From assembly GCF_032399705.1 (NCBI RefSeq), contig NZ_CP135922.1, positions 558,001 through 622,000 of the forward strand: a DNA stretch of 64,000 nucleotides, in the 5' to 3' direction. Below are positions 58,395 through 64,000 of this stretch, piece after piece. How positions within the stretch are numbered: position 1 is the first letter of the stretch; every line of letters starts with the position of its first letter. A model generated the notes under the pieces. That model was given only the letters and a program-made list of their open reading frames with translations, did not search any database and was not told where the DNA came from. Position numbers and translations under genes: made by a program. This DNA is from Paenibacillus sp. BIC5C1 (GTDB taxonomy: Bacteria > Bacillota > Bacilli > Paenibacillales > Paenibacillaceae).

Positions 58395-59294
58395 GTGAGT
58401 ACTGCCGCACCGACTTCCATGGGAACCAAACCTGCACCAGCAGTTGTTCCCAAACCCAAAACCTTCCTGAGACTACTGCTCCGCAATCGGCTCGCTGCCA
58501 TTGGTCTGGCCTTTATCGTCATGTGGACTGTCATTGCAGCTATTGCTCCCTGGATTGCCCCTTATGATCCGTACGTGACGAATACGGCTGTGAAACTGGA
58601 ATCCCCATCAGGTGGCCACTGGTTTGGTACCGATAACTATGGCCGGGACATTCTGAGTCGTGTTCTGTATGGCGCCAGAATCAGCATATGGACGGGCTTG
58701 ATTGCCGTTAGCATCTCGTTTGTTATCGGGGTTCCGCTGGGCGGAATTGCTGCTTACTACGGCGGACGTACTGGAAATATCATCATGCGGGTGATGGATG
58801 TATTGCTTGCCTTTCCCTCGCTGGTACTCTCCATGGCAATCGCGGCTTCCATCGGTAACGGTCTGACGAGTGCCATGATTGCTGTAGGGATTGTGGGTAT
58901 TCCCGAATTTGCCAGATTGATGTATGGGCAGACCGTATCCCTGCGCGAAAAGGAGTACGTCGAGGCCAGCAGAGCCATTGGTGTCAGAGACAGAGTGATT
59001 CTGTTTCGCCATATCCTGCCGAATGCTTTGGCACCGCTGTTGGTACAGGCCACACTTGGTATGGGTTTTGCCATTCTGACAGCATCCAGCTTGAGCTTTC
59101 TCGGTCTTGGCGTCAAACCGCCTACGGCCGAATGGGGAGCCATGATCTCTGAAGGACGGGAGTATATCATTTCCGGACAATGGTGGCTCGTGACATTCCC
59201 TGGACTGGCTATAGCCACATCCATTCTTGGCTTTAACCTGCTCGGAGATGGTTTCCGTGATGTACTGGACCCAAGGTTGCGTTCGGGAAAATAG
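58395..59294 (+). CDS. Peptide ABC transporter permease, DppC/OppC type
   Basis: 299 residues, GTG start with AAAGGAGGAG upstream. The N-terminal extension with Pro/Lys is followed by six helices and the motif YVEASRAIGVRDRVILFRHILPNALAPLLV, the EAA loop. LGTDNYGRDILSRVLYGARIS-type sequence (here FGTDNYGRDILSRV) is diagnostic of DppC. Partner of the previous permease. Confidence 0.95.
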   Translation: MSTAAPTSMGTKPAPAVVPKPKTFLRLLLRNRLAAIGLAFIVMWTVIAAIAPWIAPYDPYVTNTAVKLESPSGGHWFGTDNYGRDILSRVLYGARISIWTGLIAVSISFVIGVPLGGIAAYYGGRTGNIIMRVMDVLLAFPSLVLSMAIAASIGNGLTSAMIAVGIVGIPEFARLMYGQTVSLREKEYVEASRAIGVRDRVILFRHILPNALAPLLVQATLGMGFAILTASSLSFLGLGVKPPTAEWGAMISEGREYIISGQWWLVTFPGLAIATSILGFNLLGDGFRDVLDPRLRSGK

Positions 59295-59558
59295 GGGTTG
59301 GTGATCACTGGTCTCTATAGAACCGATTTATAGATAGCTGGATGGTGGAACCGACTTGCGGGGAATGCCTTGAGTTAAAAGGCCTGCAAGGTTTCATCAC
59401 TGGCAGTAGGCAGATTGAATGCTGCTGCGGTTGGTATCAGGAATATGAGTAAGTTACTTTTCGGGTATTGGTCCACACATTTACTTTGTCTAATAAAAGC
59501 TGCAACGTTTTACAGTATCACATCATAAGACTGGTTCAAAAAGGGGAGGAAACTAAAA

Positions 59559-61142
59559 ATGAAAAAGCTCAAATGGTTTTCTGCAATGATTGCTCTTACC
59601 GTTGTTCTTGGTGGCTGTGCCAGCAATGCCAACCAACAGCCTGCGGCATCCGGCTCAGGAGGGGAAACAAAACCTGCGCCAACGCTGACGGTTGCTTACT
59701 CTGAGGGGGGAACCACGATGGACCCGGCGGAGGCGAATGACCTCACCTCGGACACATTGGTACTGGCAACCTATGACCAGTTGGTAACCTATGGTGTCAA
59801 AACGGTGGATGGTGCTGATGTAGCCAATACAGAGGATATTCAGCCGATGCTCGCCGAGAGCTGGGAAGTGTCTGCTGACAATACAACGTATACATTCAAA
59901 ATCAAAAGCGGTCTGAAATTCCAAAGTGGAAATCCGGTCAATGCGGATGCGGTTGTGTACTCTTTTGACCGTGTGGCGAAGTCCAGCTCCGGCAGCTTTC
60001 TATATGGAATGGCCGACATCAAGAGCGTGACCGCCAAGGACGACTCCACCGTTGAGATCGTACTGAATAAAGCAAACCACATGTTCACCCAGATCATTGC
60101 CATGTATACCTTCTCTATTGTGGACCAGAAGCTCGTCGAGGAAAAAGGTGACGACTATCTGAAAACAAATGCTGCGGGATCAGGCCCGTTTACACTTGAA
60201 AAATGGGACCCAGCCAGTGAAGCGGTCTTCCAGGCCAACAACGACTACTGGCAGGGAGCACCAAAACTCAGCAAAGTCACGCTGAAATTCACGAAGGAAG
60301 CCTCCAACCGTGTTCTGCTGCTGAACAAGAGTGACGTGGACATGGCGATCGAAATTCCCCCCAAAGATGTTGCGGCTTTGCAGGAGAACAGTAATTTAAC
60401 CATCAAGTCGAATGCGAGTAACCGCATTTTGTTCTTCGCGATGAACAACAATGTCAAACCATTTGATAATGAAAAAGTACGTCAGGCCATCAACTATGCG
60501 ATCCCTTATGACCAATTGATCAACGATGTTATGTACGGTCAGGCCAAAGAGATGAAGAGTGCTGTAGCGAGCAACACACCGGGTTTTACGGATGCTGGCT
60601 ATGTGTATGAATACAATCTGGACAAAGCCAAGGAATTGTTAAAAGAAGCAGGTTATGCGGAAGGGTTCAGCTTTGACTTTACCCTCGGTTCGGGCTTTGA
60701 CGATTGGGAATATGATGCGGTTCTGATTCAAGCGGAACTGGCCAAGATCGGTGTCAAAATGAACATTAACAAAGTTGCGCGTGCGCAGTTCCTGGAACAG
60801 CAAAAAGATGGAAATTTAGTCTCATACATCTCCAAATGGACTTCGTTTGTTAACGATCCTGGATACCACCTGGGCTTCCTGCTTTACGGTGAAGGCTCTT
60901 CCAACTACATTCATTACAACAATGCGGAAGTAAACAAACTGTGGGAAGAAGCTGGCGCCGAACCGGATCAGGCGAAACGCAACGAGCTATACATGAAGGC
61001 ACAGGAGATTATTACGACAGAAGCACCGTGGGCGTATCTTTACGAATATAACCGGGTTGTCGGCATGAATAACAAGGTCAGCGGATACGTGTATTACCCG
61101 GATGAAGTTCTGCGTTTCTACCCGCTTAGCAAAGAGCAGTAA
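59559..61142 (+). CDS. Peptide-binding lipoprotein, DppA/OppA type
   Basis: 527 residues. Lipobox VVLGGCAS (Cys20) followed by a Ser/Gly/Pro linker; mature SBP_bac_5 fold (TLTVAYSEGGTTMDPAEANDLTSD, LAESWEVSADNTTYTFKIKSGLKFQSGNPVNADAVVYSFDRV). It captures peptides, or possibly nickel or other ligands used by this cluster, for the DppBCDF channel. 264 bases separate it from dppC, and GGGGAGG precedes the ATG. Confidence 0.94.
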   Translation: MKKLKWFSAMIALTVVLGGCASNANQQPAASGSGGETKPAPTLTVAYSEGGTTMDPAEANDLTSDTLVLATYDQLVTYGVKTVDGADVANTEDIQPMLAESWEVSADNTTYTFKIKSGLKFQSGNPVNADAVVYSFDRVAKSSSGSFLYGMADIKSVTAKDDSTVEIVLNKANHMFTQIIAMYTFSIVDQKLVEEKGDDYLKTNAAGSGPFTLEKWDPASEAVFQANNDYWQGAPKLSKVTLKFTKEASNRVLLLNKSDVDMAIEIPPKDVAALQENSNLTIKSNASNRILFFAMNNNVKPFDNEKVRQAINYAIPYDQLINDVMYGQAKEMKSAVASNTPGFTDAGYVYEYNLDKAKELLKEAGYAEGFSFDFTLGSGFDDWEYDAVLIQAELAKIGVKMNINKVARAQFLEQQKDGNLVSYISKWTSFVNDPGYHLGFLLYGEGSSNYIHYNNAEVNKLWEEAGAEPDQAKRNELYMKAQEIITTEAPWAYLYEYNRVVGMNNKVSGYVYYPDEVLRFYPLSKEQ

Positions 61143-61240
61143 ACGAACGGACGACGATTTGGGGGACAGGCAATCATGCCTGTCTTCTGACGATTCGCAT
61201 TGAACACAATACAGCCCATATTGGAAGGAGCCTGAACAGG

Positions 61241-62578
61241 ATGGATTGGAAACAGAAGGTACTTGATGCAATCGAGGAAGGTCAGGATGAATTACTGGAG
61301 CTCTGTTCACAACTAATTCGTTTTCCGACGGAGAATCCTCCAGGGGATTCGCGTGAGATTAGCGCTTTTATTATCGAATATCTGCATCAGGCTGGAATTG
61401 ACACCAAAGTACATGCGGCAACGGAAACGATGTTTAACCTGATCTCTACGTTGAATGGAGAAGGAGCGGACAAGTCAGACAAACATCTGATTTTCTGTGG
61501 ACATACGGATGTTGTGCCAGCTGGTGATCTTTCTCGTTGGGACTTCGACCCGTTCTGCGGTGAAATCAAGGACGGATATATGCTTGGACGCGGGGCATCC
61601 GACATGAAAGGTGGGCTTGCCGGCCTGATTTTTGCGACGGTTATTCTGGCGAAGCTGGGTGTACCTTTGCGCGGAGATCTGTCGCTGATGATTGTTCCGG
61701 ATGAAGAAACAGGCGGTGACCTGGGGGTACCATGGGTTCTGGAGCGTGGTCTTGCAACCGGAACTGCCGCGGTAATTGCAGAGCCGTCCAGCCCGCAGCA
61801 TCCAACCATTGGACAAAAGGGGAGCTGCTGGTTTGAGTTTACGGTGGAAGGCACACCGGGTCATGGCAGTCTTCAACCCATTGTAGGCGATAATGCGATT
61901 GTGAAGGCAGCTAAAGGTATTGAAGCATTGCAGCGTCTGTGGGACATCAAGCCGGACATCCCGGAAGAGGTGAGGGATATTATCCGCATCTCGCAGGAAT
62001 ATGCGCGTGATCGGGAGAAGGCAGGTCTGGCCTATCAGGTGTTCGACCATGTAACGGTAAATATCGGTTCAATTCAGGGTGGAACCAAGGTGAATGTGGT
62101 AGCGGATCGGTGCACTGTTCAGGTGGACTCCCGCGTTCCATTTGGTGTGGATTACCGCGATGTATTGGACCGTGCCCGCTCGCTGCTGCTTGAAGCAGGA
62201 ATAGAGTCGGAGCTGAAGCCTTTTGGCTTTCAGGGTAACGCAAACTGGACTCCAGCGCATGAACCAATTGTGAGCCAACTGGTGGAGAGTATCAGCGAAG
62301 TCAGTGGCCAAGAGGCGTACGGTGTGCTGCAATGGGCATCCAGTGATGCACGCCACTTCCGTAATCATCGGATTCCGGTATTGCAATATGGCCCGGCAGA
62401 GCTGTCCACGATTCACAATTTTAACGAAAAAGCACCTGTATGGCAGATTATCCAGTGCGCCAAAGTGTATGCGCTGAGCGCGCTTAAATATTTGGGCGTG
62501 GAAGGTATGGAAGATGAGACGTCATTGAACAATTCGAAGGGTGCGGCTTCCGAAGAAGCCACGACGTCCAAGCGTTAA
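61241..62578 (+). CDS. M20-family metallopeptidase (ArgE/DapE/carboxypeptidase-like)
   Basis: 445 residues, GGAAGGAG before the ATG. Zinc-binding elements are complete: [10 protein letters not shown], the bridging Asp in RGASDMKGG, catalytic Glu pair in VPDEETGGD, and the C-terminal His in [10 protein letters not shown]. The dimerisation lid lies at about 190-310. Family members deacylate N-acyl amino acids or split dipeptides. Lying inside a Dpp operon, it most likely hydrolyses the imported peptide or N-acylated amino acid. Confidence 0.92.
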   Translation: MDWKQKVLDAIEEGQDELLELCSQLIRFPTENPPGDSREISAFIIEYLHQAGIDTKVHAATETMFNLISTLNGEGADKSDKHLIFCGHTDVVPAGDLSRWDFDPFCGEIKDGYMLGRGASDMKGGLAGLIFATVILAKLGVPLRGDLSLMIVPDEETGGDLGVPWVLERGLATGTAAVIAEPSSPQHPTIGQKGSCWFEFTVEGTPGHGSLQPIVGDNAIVKAAKGIEALQRLWDIKPDIPEEVRDIIRISQEYARDREKAGLAYQVFDHVTVNIGSIQGGTKVNVVADRCTVQVDSRVPFGVDYRDVLDRARSLLLEAGIESELKPFGFQGNANWTPAHEPIVSQLVESISEVSGQEAYGVLQWASSDARHFRNHRIPVLQYGPAELSTIHNFNEKAPVWQIIQCAKVYALSALKYLGVEGMEDETSLNNSKGAASEEATTSKR

Positions 62579-62636
62579 TTTTTTAGAAGGAGTAAAGCTA
62601 AAGGTTCAGAACGTAATGGCATGGGAGGGGAACAAC

Positions 62637-63614
62637 ATGACTGAACTGCTCGAAGTTTCGGATTTGCGGACAGAGTTCATCACGGATGCAGGCGTAATTC
62701 GTGCCGTGGACGGGATCAGTCTTTCCATACGGCAGGGTGAAACGCTGGGTATTGTCGGAGAATCGGGATGCGGGAAAAGTATTACATCGTTATCAATCAT
62801 GCAGTTGCTCCCCAAAAAGATCGGCCGCGTGGCGTCAGGGGAAGTCCGCTTCCAGGGGAAAGACATGCTCAAGCTGTCCGGGCGAGAAATTCGCCGAATT
62901 CGGGGAAACCGAATGGCCATGATCTTTCAGGAGCCGATGACCTCACTCAATCCGGTATTCAAAATCGGCAAACAAATCTCGGAAGCGGCACGATACCATC
63001 TGAAGCTGGGCAAAAAAGAGGCTTGGGCACGGTCTGTTGATATGCTTCGCAAAGTCGGTATCCCCCGTCCTGACAAAATTGCAGAACAATACCCGCACCA
63101 GCTCTCAGGTGGCATGCGCCAGCGGGTGATGATCGCCATGGCAATGGTGTGCAGCCCGCAGCTGCTCATCGCAGATGAACCAACAACAGCACTGGATGTC
63201 ACTATCCAGGCACAGATTCTCGACTTGATGCGTGATCTCCAGCGGACGGAGAATATGGCAATCATGATGATCACCCATGATCTCGGTGTTGTAGCTGAGA
63301 TGTGTGATCGTGTCATGGTGATGTATGCCGGACAAGTGGTGGAAGAGACGGATGTCAAAACCCTTTTTGCCGATCCCAAGCATCCATATACTCGCGGTCT
63401 TTTAGCTTCGCTGCCGCAGCTTGCGGGAGATCAGGATCGTCTTCAATCTATTCCAGGTCAGGTACCGAATCCCGCCCATATGCCATCCGGCTGTCGTTTT
63501 GCTCCTCGTTGTCCGGTTAAGGAAGCGCGATGCGAGACGATACAGCCCGAATTACTGGAGACAGCACCAAGTCATAGCTGTCGCTGTCTGCTGCAACAGG
63601 AGGGGATTATATGA
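62637..63614 (+). CDS. Peptide ABC transporter ATPase, DppD type
   Basis: 325 residues from the ATG at 62637 (GGGAGGGG upstream; a longer frame overlaps the M20 gene). Walker [10 protein letters not shown]-loop [11 protein letters not shown], signature LSGGMRQRV, Walker [13 protein letters not shown], and the C-terminal oligopeptide-family Cys-rich motif [15 protein letters not shown] (four Cys in the DppD/OppD iron-sulfur-like region). Overlaps the next ATPase by four bases (ATGA). Confidence 0.95.
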   Translation: MTELLEVSDLRTEFITDAGVIRAVDGISLSIRQGETLGIVGESGCGKSITSLSIMQLLPKKIGRVASGEVRFQGKDMLKLSGREIRRIRGNRMAMIFQEPMTSLNPVFKIGKQISEAARYHLKLGKKEAWARSVDMLRKVGIPRPDKIAEQYPHQLSGGMRQRVMIAMAMVCSPQLLIADEPTTALDVTIQAQILDLMRDLQRTENMAIMMITHDLGVVAEMCDRVMVMYAGQVVEETDVKTLFADPKHPYTRGLLASLPQLAGDQDRLQSIPGQVPNPAHMPSGCRFAPRCPVKEARCETIQPELLETAPSHSCRCLLQQEGII

Positions 63615-64000
63615 GTGCGATATTGGAAGTCAGAAACCTCAAGAAGCATTATCCTATCCGCAAGGGCCTGTTTTCCAAACAGGTCGGTGCCGTCAAAGCC
63701 GTCGATGGTGTAACGCTGTCTGTGGAGCGTGGGGAAACACTCGCCGTGGTTGGAGAGTCTGGCTGCGGAAAATCCACCACGGGGCGTGCCATCCTGCGTC
63801 TGATTGAACCGACGGATGGCGAGGTGTTCTTCGAAGGCAAGGATGTACGGAAGCTTCCGCCAGAAGAGCTGCGCCGTTTCCGTACGGATATGCAGATGGT
63901 GTTCCAGGACCCATACGCTTCACTTGATCCTCGATGGACAGTACAGCGTACACTGGAGGAGCCGCTGCTCACCCACCATAATTTGAAAAAAAACGAGTTG
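63611..64000 (+). CDS. Peptide ABC transporter ATPase, DppF type (partial)
   Basis: First 130 residues only, the window ends inside the gene. Starts [19 protein letters not shown], with Walker [18 protein letters not shown] and Q-loop [16 protein letters not shown], as in DppF/OppF. It completes the DppABCDF set by pairing with the preceding ATPase. Confidence 0.95.
   Translation, partial: MSAILEVRNLKKHYPIRKGLFSKQVGAVKAVDGVTLSVERGETLAVVGESGCGKSTTGRAILRLIEPTDGEVFFEGKDVRKLPPEELRRFRTDMQMVFQDPYASLDPRWTVQRTLEEPLLTHHNLKKNEL

Overview
The window looks like a chromosomal segment of a spore-forming, low-to-mid GC Firmicute, most likely Paenibacillus. Pointers are three YjcZ-type small sporulation membrane proteins, YesN/YesM-type two-component genes beside a sugar ABC transporter, strong AAGGAGG ribosome binding sites, frequent GTG/TTG starts, and a class I ribonucleotide reductase pair with an NrdR site. 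The genus call is inference from gene content; no search was run.

Region 1 (1-17.2 kb) is the standout. A divergent XRE-TPR regulator faces a dense, same-strand run of 16 genes. The first encodes an 88-residue peptide whose second half is eleven Ala-Arg-Ala units in a five-residue repeat (ARAVE/ARAAA type). Behind it come an ATP-grasp ligase, a DapDC-fold PLP decarboxylase and an acyl carrier protein (the arrangement of butirosin BtrJ/BtrK/BtrI), two KASIII-like enzymes with a catalytic Cys and two KASIII-like proteins without it, an acyl-CoA dehydrogenase plus a partial one, a MATE exporter, a ureohydrolase with all six metal ligands, an LpxL/HtrB-like acyltransferase, an inactive/active pair of M16 peptidases and an Sfp-type phosphopantetheinyl transferase. 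I infer a hybrid ribosomal-peptide/acyl-ACP pathway: arginines of the repeat peptide become ornithines, a dedicated carrier-bound (possibly amino-) acyl group is built and transferred to the peptide, M16 peptidases cut the repeat, and MATE exports the product. I do not recognise a described system with this composition.

Region 2 (17.2-31.8 kb) is mostly housekeeping or accessory: an S9 peptidase, a kinase-like protein and SMI1/TPR protein, nrdA-nrdB with a long leader, a thiamine-binding protein, a stalk-domain secreted protein, a lipoprotein, an XRE regulator, three YjcZ genes, a stand-alone structured RNA candidate (minus strand, about 290 nt) and a sigma/anti-sigma pair.

Region 3 (32-51.3 kb) carries an HD-GYP phosphodiesterase, PAP2 phosphatase, hybrid-free sensor kinase, MFS transporter (with an odd start codon), NAD(P)-binding protein, RidA, TspO-like protein, BASS/arsenite-type transporter, a YesN/YesM two-component system divergent from a sugar ABC transporter, and a TetR gene that shares an 18-bp palindromic operator with a reductase-hydrolase fusion gene.

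Region 4 (51.5-64 kb) is a peptide/amino-acid catabolic locus: DUF1177 protein, AroM-like protein, M29-like aminopeptidase, Asp/Glu-racemase-like protein, PucR regulator, a complete Dpp-type ABC transporter (last gene cut by the window end) and an M20 peptidase. DnaA-box-like 9-mers are clustered at 48.26-48.53 kb and 54.31-54.54 kb.
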